Source of the DNA: Fidelibacterota bacterium
GTDB taxonomy: Bacteria; Fidelibacterota; SORT01
Assembly (NCBI GenBank): GCA_022571215.1
Contig: JACZYG010000006.1
Location: forward strand, 1 to 64,000
Direction of reading: 5' to 3'
Length of the DNA: 64,000 nt
Position 1 is the stretch's first letter, and each line of letters starts with the position of its first letter. The notes below the pieces were generated by a model, which ran no database searches, was not told where the DNA came from, and saw nothing but the letters and a program-made list of their open reading frames with translations. Positions 1 to 8,336 of the stretch are shown here, piece after piece. The position numbers were made by a program, and so were the translations under genes.

Positions 1-93
1 TTGACCAAATCCGCGACGATCGAAGCGCTATCTGAAAAATATCAAAGAGGTAAATTCGGAATATTAAATGTCCTAAAGAAGAGCGGACGCTGA
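1..93 (+). CDS. C-terminal fragment of an unknown protein
   Basis: The frame is open from the first base of the window and ends at TGA 91-93, so only the last 30 codons are visible. The tail is basic, ending in K-K-S-G-R. Its stop lies 13 bases from the stop of the convergent lipoprotein gene on the other strand. No family can be recognised from so short a piece; the coding call rests only on the uninterrupted frame reaching the window edge. Confidence 0.5.
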   Translation: MTKSATIEALSEKYQRGKFGILNVLKKSGR

Positions 94-106
94 ACTAATC
101 AGCGAG

Positions 107-2593
107 TTAGTCTATCGTACCTGAAAATTGTATCTTAACATTTCCGTTTGGACTCGTAATGAGTATCGAAACCGTTGACGGAGAGGGGGGATCAGCGTCG
201 CCGATATCATCATCTCTCACAGTAAAGTCAAACAGAGTGGTTGTAATTCCAATTTGCTGAGTGTCCGGCACTATCGCTGAGCCGCTCGGAGTCCCTATTG
301 ATGCGGAAATATCAATAATCGTTCCACCCTCAAGCGGGTTGCCGTATTCAGCGTCGGCGACTCTCACAGTGAACAATCCTGTACCGCCATCGGCAATCGC
401 AAATCCCTCGGCGGGTCCGACCATCTCAACAAGTGTATGCCCCGACCAGAGAATAAGCCTGGTCGCATATATAGAGTTTCCATCTTCATTTTTAGTCTCC
501 GCAGTCATTGTCACGAAACCCCGGAGGCTGTCAGCCGGCGGCGGATTCACTGTAGTGTGCGTAACTGAAGCACGACCGCTTGTATCAGTCACCGCTGAAC
601 CTTCTATGATTCCGGCACTTGTACGAAAGCTGACTGCTGTTCCCGGTCGCACTATATTTGAAAATTTATCGCCTAAAATTGCGGTAACATTAGCGTTCCT
701 GATAGTTACCAATCCGGCAATATTCAGTGTTGAAGTTAGTGTGAAGTGAGCCGAATCGGGTTGACCGCCATGTATGGCAATGGGTGTTGGAGAAGAACTG
801 ATGACACCCGTGCCCGGATCAAATGACGCAATAATTTGAACAACACCCGCTTCTGTGCCGCTGTTGAGAGCTGTCCTGACCAAACCGTTTTCATCGGTTG
901 TTGCCGTCAAAGGAGATAAGAATTCTCCGCCTCTCGGACCTGACCAAGAGAAACTGACTTCAGTCGGACGAAACCTGTCCAGCGTGATGCCGTTTACATC
1001 CTGAAGCCGGTATGTCAGCTCGGAGGATTCCTGCTCGCCGCCGACGCCCTTTACACTTATAGACGTTCGTGAAACATTAACGATTGTAGCGTTTGACGGG
1101 GGACCCGCTCGATTTGCCGGAGTTAATTCTGTATTCGCTAAAGTTATCGTGCTGTCAACCGTCAATGTGACATTGAGCAGAGTATCAGTTACAAAATCCT
1201 CGTGAGAAAATATCAGGTCTACGATGTTGTTCTCGTCAATTTTGATGGCAATGCTGAGTGAAAAATTTCCAAGTTCATTAGAGAGTGTTGTCTCATCGTG
1301 ACCAATAGCTCTAACCTGAACTCCATTGATCGTTTCAAAAAATACGTCATCAACCACGACTCCCTTTACGACGGCTTTTGAGCCATCCGGATCAATCGGA
1401 AGAAGATTAATGGGCGGCGCTTCGAGCGTATCGCCGATGGTCAACTCAAAATTCGACAAAGTCGTCGCTATAAAACCGGCTTTGATAATTTCAAGATCGA
1501 CTATATTGGATTCATTGGTATCGATAGAAACGGCAAAAGTATAATCCCCTTCTGAATCTGTAAGCGCAAACTCGGAATGACCCAAAGCTCTTACATGGGC
1601 ACCCTCTATCGGAGCTTCAGTAATACCGTTAAACACCCTTCCCTTGATACCGCCGAGTCCTTCAGACAGCGCTAAAGGAAGAAGACTCGCAGGCGGCGCG
1701 TTTATCGTATCTCCTACAGATACACCGATGTTTGAAAGTGTATCGGTAGCAAACGCAGCTTTACTTATCTCCAAACTCAGAACGTTACTTTGGCCCGATT
1801 CAAGTGTTATCGTTAAAGCATAGTTCCCTAAATTGTTACTAAATGTGGTTTCAGTGTGTTTTAGAGCTCTGATGAACGCTCCTTCGATTGGAAGCGCCGT
1901 AAGACCGTTAACAACTATGCCTGAAAGCGTAACATCTCCCTCTAAATCGGAGATCGGAATGAGGTTGGCATCTCTTACTTTAATGGTATCTTCGAATGAA
2001 ATCCCGATGTTCGTAACTGTATCAGGCAGAAAAGTCGTTTTTGAGATATGAATGGTAATCGAATTGCTGTCGTCTGCTGCGACGTCAAATATAAGCACGT
2101 AGTTTCCGACGGAGTCGGACAGCGCGGTGGCTGCATGATCAAAGACGGAAACGAAAGCACCTTCAACCAGTTCACCTGTAATTCCGTTGCGCGCAAAACC
2201 GCTTATTATCACCTGTCCAGAAGTGGTCGCGATGGGTATGAGATTCGATGGAGGAGCATTGACCGTACCACCGAGTTTTAAGCTAATGTTCTGTAAAGTA
2301 TCAGCTAAAAAACCTGTTTTACTTATTTCTAAAGTAACGGAATCTATATTAGAATCTTCGATCGACAGAAGGAGTTCATATGTTCCCGAAGAATTAGTCT
2401 CTACCGATTCGGAAAAGCCTAAGGCTCTGACGAAAGCTCCTTCCAAGGGCTGTGACGTTTCTCCATTTACTACTTTACCAGTAATTGTCGCTTCATTCAG
2501 TATTGTCTCGCAAGAAAGAGGAAGAATCAGAGCGAGAAGTAAAAACAGGAACAGCGACCATTTCTGTTTGTTGTTAAGAATGTTTTTTTGCAT
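107..2593 (-). CDS. Large repeat-built surface lipoprotein (carboxypeptidase-regulatory-like and Ig-like domains)
   Basis: 828 residues. The N-terminus has a basic start, a hydrophobic stretch and a lipobox-like L-P-L-S-C with Cys at residue 28, so an outer-membrane or surface lipoprotein is likely. Five tandem repeats of about 85-90 residues follow (roughly 35-470), each with a G-x-V-x-(N/D)-G start, an E-G-A-x-V-x-A motif, a S-x-x-G-x-Y motif and an 'L-x-P-(I/L)' end: carboxypeptidase D regulatory-like beta-sandwich repeats. The C-terminal ~340 residues look like two or three invasin-type Ig-like domains (S-G-R-A-S-V-T motif). There are no catalytic residues to point to; a structural, adhesive or pilus-accessory role is inferred. 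It lies beside the pilus genes, in the same direction as the PilX-like pair, but has its own promoter at 2633-2661. Confidence 0.8.
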   Translation of the reverse strand: MQKNILNNKQKWSLFLFLLLALILPLSCETILNEATITGKVVNGETSQPLEGAFVRALGFSESVETNSSGTYELLLSIEDSNIDSVTLEISKTGFLADTLQNISLKLGGTVNAPPSNLIPIATTSGQVIISGFARNGITGELVEGAFVSVFDHAATALSDSVGNYVLIFDVAADDSNSITIHISKTTFLPDTVTNIGISFEDTIKVRDANLIPISDLEGDVTLSGIVVNGLTALPIEGAFIRALKHTETTFSNNLGNYALTITLESGQSNVLSLEISKAAFATDTLSNIGVSVGDTINAPPASLLPLALSEGLGGIKGRVFNGITEAPIEGAHVRALGHSEFALTDSEGDYTFAVSIDTNESNIVDLEIIKAGFIATTLSNFELTIGDTLEAPPINLLPIDPDGSKAVVKGVVVDDVFFETINGVQVRAIGHDETTLSNELGNFSLSIAIKIDENNIVDLIFSHEDFVTDTLLNVTLTVDSTITLANTELTPANRAGPPSNATIVNVSRTSISVKGVGGEQESSELTYRLQDVNGITLDRFRPTEVSFSWSGPRGGEFLSPLTATTDENGLVRTALNSGTEAGVVQIIASFDPGTGVISSSPTPIAIHGGQPDSAHFTLTSTLNIAGLVTIRNANVTAILGDKFSNIVRPGTAVSFRTSAGIIEGSAVTDTSGRASVTHTTVNPPPADSLRGFVTMTAETKNEDGNSIYATRLILWSGHTLVEMVGPAEGFAIADGGTGLFTVRVADAEYGNPLEGGTIIDISASIGTPSGSAIVPDTQQIGITTTLFDFTVRDDDIGDADPPSPSTVSILITSPNGNVKIQFSGTID

Positions 2594-2632
2594 AGTTATG
2601 AAGTTATAATTCCAAACTGATTATCATGGAAT

Positions 2633-2661
2633 ATTATATGCTTCATATCGGGATAAGTCAA
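2633..2661 (-). promoter_or_regulatory. Sigma-70-type promoter for the repeat lipoprotein
   Basis: Read on the minus strand: TTGACT (2656-2661), a 17-base spacer, then TATAAT (2633-2638). The -10 is perfect and the -35 has one mismatch. It points into the lipoprotein gene starting at 2593, giving a leader of about 30-35 bases. Confidence 0.75.
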
Positions 2662-2727
2662 GATATTTTAAACTGTTGCGACAGTTAAATCGTTAATAAA
2701 AATATTTTATTAGTATTGATTGCCAAA

Positions 2728-3768
2728 TTATTCGTACCAGATCTTTTCCGTGATCATTCGCCTGTCGAGCTCTCTATCAGCAATGTCCTCCCTCACCATA
2801 TCTATGGCTTCACTGCTATAAAATATGTTAGCCGTACCTTTCAGCTCAAGCTGGGTCACAGACGCGCCTATGTGTAACGCGCCGTAAATAGTAGGACTGC
2901 CTGTTGACGCATCGATGATCAATGATTCTCCACCTGAAGCGATAATCAGACCGTACCATGTAGGACTTCCCGTCATAGTGAAAGAGCCGTTGATGGCAAG
3001 AACACCATATCCAACAAGGTTTCCCTTCAACGTTAAATCTCCATTGGAGTAAATGATTTTCGGATTATCTTCGCTGCCCCAGCCATTGCTAAAGGATCCT
3101 CCCTGATAGTCCTCGTCGGCTATTTCCGCATAATATGCTATAAGATCAGACAGGTTAACAAGCGGACTGTCATTTGCGACTTCGACTACCGGTTCACCTT
3201 GAACCCATGTGGAATCGGTGTAAACCGTTTCAAATCGAAGACGGTCAGCTGAATTAGATAGTGTTAATCCGGCTAAATTCGTACCATCCGGATTTTCACC
3301 TGATCCATCCATAAGCTGATCCACACCAACTATCTGTGGAGACCCGTCGAATACAAATGTTGTGAAATCAGATTCGATAGCAATAGAAGCTGTCATCCTT
3401 GGAATAAGAACGCTTTTACTGATAAATTGGACACGCGTCGTGTGTGATTCTTCGTTATATGAACCTGTAACTGATATCTGGAGTGTGTCAAAATCAAGCG
3501 TTTGATCATACCCGAGGGATGTTATGTTTGCGTTGTAAGAGCCTCCAAGAAAATCATCGCTCGAATAATTTTGATTATTCTCCCCTGTTTCGGAGTGAAT
3601 CGACAAAATGTAGTTAGCCGCAATGTTTGTCACATGCCGCGCAAGAACGGTTTCTGTGAATATTGATGAATTCAATGCTGAGGATTCTGAAGTTTTATTG
3701 ATATTTTGGCGAACCATTCCGAATATCACAATAAATCCCAAAACCGCTATTAAAGATGATCTACCCAT
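2728..3768 (-). CDS. PilX-like pilus assembly protein with noncanonical MG-leader (copy 2)
   Basis: 346 residues. It begins M-G-R-S-S-L followed at once by a hydrophobic helix (residues 6-19), as in a type IV pilin, but with no charged leader before the Gly. The middle is beta-rich. The C-terminal third contains G-x-x-V-G-Y-G-V-L-A-I-N-G, P-T-W-Y-G-L-I-I-A-S-G-G and Y-S-S-E-A-I, the pattern of the repetitive beta domain found at the C-terminus of PilX-type proteins. It is a clear tandem paralogue of the upstream gene at 3795-4820: nearly identical residues 1-30 and a shared L-G-G-S-Y motif. The start is set by an AGGAT Shine-Dalgarno about 6 bases upstream. It probably acts as a large minor pilin or initiator; this is inferred from domain order and location. 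Confidence 0.75.
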   Translation of the reverse strand: MGRSSLIAVLGFIVIFGMVRQNINKTSESSALNSSIFTETVLARHVTNIAANYILSIHSETGENNQNYSSDDFLGGSYNANITSLGYDQTLDFDTLQISVTGSYNEESHTTRVQFISKSVLIPRMTASIAIESDFTTFVFDGSPQIVGVDQLMDGSGENPDGTNLAGLTLSNSADRLRFETVYTDSTWVQGEPVVEVANDSPLVNLSDLIAYYAEIADEDYQGGSFSNGWGSEDNPKIIYSNGDLTLKGNLVGYGVLAINGSFTMTGSPTWYGLIIASGGESLIIDASTGSPTIYGALHIGASVTQLELKGTANIFYSSEAIDMVREDIADRELDRRMITEKIWYE

Positions 3769-3794
3769 AAGTTTATCCTATTCTTTTTATAGTT

Positions 3795-4820
3795 TTATTC
3801 ATGCCATATAATTTCTGTAATTATTTTGGTGGAGGCGAAGCCTCCCGTAGATTCTAAGTCCGATTGCACCATATCAAGCGCTTCGCTGCTGTACTGAATT
3901 ACTACAGAATCCGTTATCCTCAGATCGCTTGCAGGCGAGTCAGTGATAATAGCACCGTTTATTTTAGAAGTATTTTCAATCCTAATGTCCTGCGTGCCCG
4001 TGGAATCAGCTTGTACAATAACCAATCCATACCATGTTGGGCTTTCCGCCATCCTCAAATTCCCTCTGATTGCGAGGATGCCGTAACCGACGCTATTTCC
4101 CTTTAAATACATGTCGCCTTCAACATACACGATCACGGGGTCCGCCTCCGTTCCCCAATTGACATCACTAAAGGCTCCGCCTGTTAAAGACATGTCGGCT
4201 ACGGTCTGATAGTAATCGAACAATTCAGTTAAGTTAACCGCCAGTGTTGATGTGTCAACTTCGATTGCCGAACTTCCCTGCACCCATTCCGGGTTAGCCG
4301 CGATCTCCGTAGCGAGTAGTACGCTGTCTGCTGAACTGACGACAGTTATTCCCGGTAAATCAGGCGCGGGTCCCGGTGTGCCGTCAATATTTACGTCAAC
4401 GCCGCTTACAAGGATGTTACCGGAGAAGAAATAGCTGACGTTAGGAGATTTAAATGATCCGGATGAAGTAGTTGAGGGCATTACAGAACTCTGGCTCAGA
4501 ATATCCACTCGACTCGTATAGCTCTCGTCCTCATAAGTGGCTGTAACGGTAAGTTTTGTGGTGTCACCAACTGTTGTGAATATGGCTGTGTAAGATCCGC
4601 CCAAATAGTCAGAATTTGAATATGAAATGTCGTTCCCGGTATTGGAATAAACAGAGATACCATACTCAATTGCGCTATTAGCAACGTTACGAGCAAGTAA
4701 AACATCAGTATAATCCGATGAATTCTCGCTTGAGCTCTCCGAAGTCTTATTGATATTATTCCGAACCATCCCGAAAATCACAATAAATCCGAGGACGGTG
4801 AATAGCATTGCTCTACCCAT
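3795..4820 (-). CDS. PilX-like pilus assembly protein with noncanonical MG-leader (copy 1)
   Basis: 341 residues from the chosen ATG at 4820. An upstream in-frame ATG at 4859 would add 13 residues, but the internal start has an AAGGAT ribosome-binding site and gives the same M-G-R start as its paralogue. Residues 1-20 form M-G-R-A followed by a hydrophobic helix with V-L-G-F-I-V-I-F. The C-terminal domain carries G-Y-G-I-L-A-I-R-G, P-T-W-Y-G-L-V-I-V and Y-S-S-E-A-L-D-M-V, matching the PilX C-terminal beta region. The next gene starts 26 bases after its stop, so the two are probably co-transcribed. The role as a minor pilin of the adjacent system is inferred. Confidence 0.75.
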   Translation of the reverse strand: MGRAMLFTVLGFIVIFGMVRNNINKTSESSSENSSDYTDVLLARNVANSAIEYGISVYSNTGNDISYSNSDYLGGSYTAIFTTVGDTTKLTVTATYEDESYTSRVDILSQSSVMPSTTSSGSFKSPNVSYFFSGNILVSGVDVNIDGTPGPAPDLPGITVVSSADSVLLATEIAANPEWVQGSSAIEVDTSTLAVNLTELFDYYQTVADMSLTGGAFSDVNWGTEADPVIVYVEGDMYLKGNSVGYGILAIRGNLRMAESPTWYGLVIVQADSTGTQDIRIENTSKINGAIITDSPASDLRITDSVVIQYSSEALDMVQSDLESTGGFASTKIITEIIWHE

Positions 4821-4884
4821 ATATTGAAATATCCTTAAGAGTGATATATGATGCCGCAAATTTCATTATGAACCTCATCTCTCT

Positions 4885-4977
4885 TCACCCTTCTATATCA
4901 TAAATTTCTAAAGTTGCCGAGTAGGCTTGACCGGTTTTCACAACGATTTTGAACTGAATGTTCAATTTATAGTTCAT
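4885..4977 (-). CDS. Possible 30-residue leader peptide upstream of the PilX-like operon
   Basis: ATG at 4977 is preceded by AGGAG with an 8-base spacing and the frame runs 30 codons to TGA 4885-4887. The peptide has an alternating basic/hydrophobic N-terminal half and ends in E-I-Y-D-I-E-G. It lies about 65 bases ahead of the PilX-like start at 4820, in the same direction. No homology is recognised and the short length means chance is a real possibility. Confidence 0.2.
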   Translation of the reverse strand: MNYKLNIQFKIVVKTGQAYSATLEIYDIEG

Positions 4978-5314
4978 GACGCATTCTCCTGTTCTTAATG
5001 TTCTTCCGTTAACTTATTACAGGCGCCGGACTGAGGCACCTAAAATGGTTGAACATCACTATATCTCCTTAAAATCGGAACAACCTGAATCGCTCTCCGG
5101 ACTAATAGGCAAAATATGCCACCGGCGACTCAAAATCAAATATAATTAATGTCAAACCGTAAGTTGTGACGTAGAATACATTTAATACGCATTTGTGATT
5201 CGCAATACAATCTTTAATCTAAAGTCACATATATTGGTCTCAAGTAGAGTGTTTCTACAGAGAAAAATAAGAATTAATGAGTTAAATCAAGGGAAGCAAA
5301 GGATTTATTATTCC

Positions 5315-5343
5315 TTGACTTATAAATCAGAAATTCTTATAAT
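5315..5343 (+). promoter_or_regulatory. Strong sigma-70-type promoter of the major pilin-like gene
   Basis: TTGACT (5315-5320), a 17-base spacer, and a perfect TATAAT (5338-5343). Predicted transcript start is near 5350, leaving a leader of about 85 bases before the ATG at 5436. This is one of the best promoter matches in the window and fits a highly expressed pilin subunit. Confidence 0.8.
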
Positions 5344-5435
5344 TAACTAACATGAGATATGGCATGCTACTTGGAATCAAAGGATGATTTTCAAACAGAG
5401 CTAAAAATCTCAACTGTTTATAAAGGAGATTAATA

Positions 5436-5822
5436 ATGGGACAACAGCAATTACTGCTTATCGTACTTGGAACCATCATAGTTGGAGTGGCGGTCGTAGT
5501 GGGAATCAACATGTTCACGACCGGCGCGATCAACGCTGAGAGAGATGCGCTTTTGCAGGATGTTAACAATATCGCATCTAATGCAATCTCGTATTGGCGT
5601 AAACCCGCAGCTTTAGGCGGTGGAGCGAGAACATATGTAGGCGTAACCTTAGCCTTGATGGGCGCCAATGCAACAAACACTAACGGAACTTTTACGATAT
5701 CGACTGCCGGCACGATAACTCAATTCGGACTTACGGCTTTAGGAGCGAGCGAAGGTGTGGAAATCATTGCGACTATTGATCAGAATGGAGTCGTGGGTAC
5801 TCCGACGATAACTATGCCCTAA
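5436..5822 (+). CDS. Small major-pilin-like protein with MGQQQ start
   Basis: 128 residues. M-G-Q-Q-Q is followed directly by a long hydrophobic helix (about residues 6-27), then an amphipathic N-A-E-R-D-A-L-L-Q-D-V stretch and a short, Gly/Thr-rich beta domain without cysteines. This is the shape of a type IV pilin: N-terminal helix plus small globular head. There is no basic leader, and Phe1 and Glu5 of classical pilins are missing. A strong private promoter, an AAAGGAG ribosome-binding site 7 bases before the ATG, and a GC-rich hairpin downstream (5870-5902) suggest much higher expression than pilB behind it. I infer it is the major subunit of the filament built by the neighbouring ATPase, PilC and secretin genes; processing after Gly2 is untested. 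Confidence 0.75.
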   Translation: MGQQQLLLIVLGTIIVGVAVVVGINMFTTGAINAERDALLQDVNNIASNAISYWRKPAALGGGARTYVGVTLALMGANATNTNGTFTISTAGTITQFGLTALGASEGVEIIATIDQNGVVGTPTITMP

Positions 5823-5838
5823 GAGTTGAGTCGCACTG

Positions 5839-5858
5839 TTTTAGGGTAATTCCTAAAA
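5839..5858 (+). repeat. Hairpin just after the pilin stop
   Basis: TTTTAGG (5839-5845) pairs with CCTAAAA (5852-5858) across a 6-base loop. It has no following T-run. Together with the larger hairpin at 5870-5902 it may stabilise the pilin mRNA end or thin out read-through. Confidence 0.35.
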
Positions 5859-5869
5859 TAATTGATTTT

Positions 5870-5902
5870 GCGGGTACTGCCGTACTGAGTACGGCTACCC
5901 GC
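5870..5902 (+). terminator. GC-rich hairpin between pilin and pilB (attenuator or processing site)
   Basis: An outer stem GCGGGTA / TACCCGC encloses an inner stem GCCGTAC-TGA-GTACGGC, making a nearly perfect hairpin 48 bases after the pilin stop. No U-tract follows, so full intrinsic termination is doubtful; partial termination or 3'-end protection of pilin mRNA is more likely. Confidence 0.4.
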
Positions 5903-6056
5903 AATAATTGCATGAAGAGTTTATTGATAAGGTACTATGCTAAAGAAGCAGGATGCCTAAACACAGCATACTCACATGAAGAAAACAGAGCAGACCTTCA
6001 GATTTTCAGCCCCCGGTCGGGCAATTATTATTGCGGATAAAGGAGACAATTAGCAG

Positions 6057-7826
6057 ATGGCTCTACGTATCGGAGACGTGCTTGTCGAGCAGGGAATCAT
6101 AACTAATGAGGTTCTGCAACAAGCCTTAGAAATACAATCTAAGGAACCCCCGGCATCACGTAGAAGAGTAGGTGAAGTGCTGTATGAGGATCTTGGTGTG
6201 GATAGGCATGAAGTCCTGCATTCACTCAGTTCTCTTTATGCCATAAAAGAAATTGAAGTTTCTGTAAAAGATTTACCGGAAGAACAAATAAAATTTATTC
6301 AGGGATTCCTCGAGAACCTTTCGGATGACACGCGTACGGCGATGATCCGCGCGAAAATGATACCTCTTAATTTCGACCGTAAGAACGGTGAAGGTCTTCT
6401 TACTCTCATTGCCGCCGATCCTACAGATCCGAGTCTGCAAAATATTGTAGAGAAATTGAATTATCGCAACTATGAAATTGCATACACAAAGCAGGAATCT
6501 GTTGAAGAATTAATCAATAAAATTCTCTCCGGCATTAACGAATTCCTTGAGATACTTGATGAGATCAATTATGATGATGATACTGAGGTTAAAGAGGAAG
6601 ATGTTGATGAAGCGGCGCTCGATGCCGAAATAAATCAGAGCGCGCTAACGGCGCTGGTTGAGGGAGTTCTTGTTGAAGCTGTTAGACAAGATGTAAGTGA
6701 TATTCATATCATACCTTCTTCTACTACTACTACTGATTTTGTTTTCAGGCAGGACGGAAAACTCGGCTTATGGCACGTTCAAAAAGGTGTTAAACCTGAA
6801 GCTATTGTTGCTGTATTTAAAGATAAAACAAGGAATGTCGATCGGTTTGAAAGGGACATAGCTCAGGACGGTTTTATCCAAAGGAAAGTAGACGATTACT
6901 TGATAAGGTATCGTGTTTCCATCATCCCAATTGTCGGAAAGGAATTCGACAGGAAATTTGAAAGCGTTGTAATCAGAATCCTTGATGACAGAAAAGTAAT
7001 CTCCGATCTCAAGCTGCTTGGGTTGCAGACAAAAGCAATGGAGGATTTTGAAAAATCGATTGCTAAACCTTCCGGTATTATTATCGTAACAGGTCCGACC
7101 GGCAGCGGAAAGAGCACTACGCTGATAGCTGCGCTTTACGCTGTAATAACCCCTGAAGTCTGTGTGTTGACCGTGGAAGATCCTGTTGAATATCTCATTA
7201 AGGGCGCAAGGCAATTGAAGATTAGCGATAAAATGACCTTTGATCTTGCTATGCGGGCGATACTGAGACATGATCCGGATATTGTGCTTGTTGGCGAGAT
7301 AAGAGACAAAAAAACTGCCGAGATAGCAATTAAATTAGCGAACACAGGGCATTTAACTTTCTCAACTCTTCATACGAATGACGCGCCGAGCGCCGTATCA
7401 AGACTTTATAAAATGGGTGTAGAACCCTTCCTGATCGCTTACTCGGTCAATATAATAATGGCTCAGCGGCTCGTAAGAAGATTATGCAAAGTATGCAAAA
7501 CGCCTACGGAGCCAAAAGACGATGATTTTGCGCTGAACATAGGATTTACTAAGGAAGAACTCGAAAAAATAACTGTGTACAAACCGGTAGGATGCAGCGA
7601 ATGCAGGAACGGATATAAAGGAAGAGCGGCAATAATGGAAGCTCTTTATTTTACGCCGAGGATCCGGGAGATAATAATAGAATCCGGGACGGAAATAAAC
7701 GAAAAAGCGATTAGTGAAGAAGCGGTAAAGAATGGCATGTTGACTCTTCGCGCATCCGGTAGAGCTCGCATAGAGGAGGGTCTTACCTCTGTGGAAGAAA
7801 TAGCCGCAATAACAGTGGAGGATTAA
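6057..7826 (+). CDS. pilB: Type IV pilus / type II secretion assembly ATPase (PilB/GspE family)
   Basis: 589 residues. Residues 1-130 form the N-terminal GspE/MshEN-type domain (starts R-I-G-D-V-L-V-E-Q-G-I-I). The ATPase domain has a Walker A G-P-T-G-S-G-K-S-T at 346-354, an Asp box, a Walker B-like D-P-D-I-V-L-V-G-E-I-R-D, and the His box S-T-L-H-T-N-D-A. A zinc-binding pair C-x2-C ... C-x2-C follows, as in extension ATPases of this family. It powers filament polymerisation at the inner membrane with PilC. AAAGGAG precedes the ATG. An acidic run (around residues 178-192) sits between the N-terminal and ATPase domains. Stop to next start is 9 bases, so it is co-transcribed with the two pseudopilin genes. 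Whether the machine is a pilus or a secretion pseudopilus cannot be settled from this gene alone. Confidence 0.93.
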   Translation: MALRIGDVLVEQGIITNEVLQQALEIQSKEPPASRRRVGEVLYEDLGVDRHEVLHSLSSLYAIKEIEVSVKDLPEEQIKFIQGFLENLSDDTRTAMIRAKMIPLNFDRKNGEGLLTLIAADPTDPSLQNIVEKLNYRNYEIAYTKQESVEELINKILSGINEFLEILDEINYDDDTEVKEEDVDEAALDAEINQSALTALVEGVLVEAVRQDVSDIHIIPSSTTTTDFVFRQDGKLGLWHVQKGVKPEAIVAVFKDKTRNVDRFERDIAQDGFIQRKVDDYLIRYRVSIIPIVGKEFDRKFESVVIRILDDRKVISDLKLLGLQTKAMEDFEKSIAKPSGIIIVTGPTGSGKSTTLIAALYAVITPEVCVLTVEDPVEYLIKGARQLKISDKMTFDLAMRAILRHDPDIVLVGEIRDKKTAEIAIKLANTGHLTFSTLHTNDAPSAVSRLYKMGVEPFLIAYSVNIIMAQRLVRRLCKVCKTPTEPKDDDFALNIGFTKEELEKITVYKPVGCSECRNGYKGRAAIMEALYFTPRIREIIIESGTEINEKAISEEAVKNGMLTLRASGRARIEEGLTSVEEIAAITVED

Positions 7827-7835
7827 GAGAGGTTT

Positions 7836-8333
7836 ATGGGTCGAGCAGAGCTATTACTTGTTCTTGGCGCACTCGTGATTTTCAGCAGGTTCTCGCTGAT
7901 TGTAAATAATACTTTACTGGATAATAGCACGCGAGTTCTCGAGAGCGAGTTTGAGATAACCGGAATATCAATTCTTCAGGAAACGATAAGCGAAGTTGGA
8001 TTGGAGGCATTTGATGAAGCTTCGGTCGGAGCAATCCCTGCCGGCGTACCGGGGAGCTTTACCGCAGCCGGAACTCTTGGTCCTGAAGCCGGCGAAACAG
8101 ATTCGAGTATGTACGATGATATTGACGACTATAACGGGCTTACCAAAACAGGTACGACAATTGCAGGAATGAGCTACACCATTGCCATAGAAGTCGGGTA
8201 TGTTTCGATAGCTGATCTTGTTACATTCTCATCAACACGTTCAACACTGAAACGAATGAATTTGACGCTGACAAGTGAGTATTTGTCAAATGTTCTGAAA
8301 TTAAGTTATGTTTATTCATACATAAGGGAATAA
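7836..8333 (+). CDS. Minor pilin-like protein with MGRAE start
   Basis: 165 residues. M-G-R-A-E-L-L-L-V-L-G-A-L-V-I-F leads straight into a hydrophobic helix; Glu is present at residue 5 (position 3 of the mature chain if cut after Gly2). The rest is a small acidic head with a Gly/Ala/Pro-rich middle. The start has AGAGG just upstream and lies 9 bases after pilB; the following pseudopilin begins 3 bases downstream. It shares its N-terminal pattern with the major pilin and the PilX-like pair, so I read it as a minor pilin of the same machine. There is no match to a named subfamily that I can defend. Confidence 0.65.
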   Translation: MGRAELLLVLGALVIFSRFSLIVNNTLLDNSTRVLESEFEITGISILQETISEVGLEAFDEASVGAIPAGVPGSFTAAGTLGPEAGETDSSMYDDIDDYNGLTKTGTTIAGMSYTIAIEVGYVSIADLVTFSSTRSTLKRMNLTLTSEYLSNVLKLSYVYSYIRE

Positions 8334-8336
8334 AAG

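Larger units (their letters stand above)
4821..5435. other. Divergent 615-bp control region between PilX-like genes and the major pilin
   Basis: No large gene fits here. On the plus strand it holds the pilin promoter (5315-5343) and Shine-Dalgarno AAAGGAG just before 5436. On the minus strand it holds two very short ORFs, each with a good Shine-Dalgarno: 5009-5056 (15 codons) and 4885-4977 (30 codons). A GC-rich hairpin-forming stretch lies around 5021-5040. I could not find a convincing -35/-10 pair for the minus-strand PilX-like genes. Confidence 0.5.

Noticed and set aside
5360-5375. Sigma-54-like element TGGCATG-CTAC-TTGG before the major pilin, tempting because rpoN is in the window and pilins are often RpoN-dependent
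   Set aside because: The conserved -12 C is missing (TTGG in place of TTGC), it lies downstream of a near-perfect sigma-70 promoter, and no enhancer-binding protein gene is nearby.
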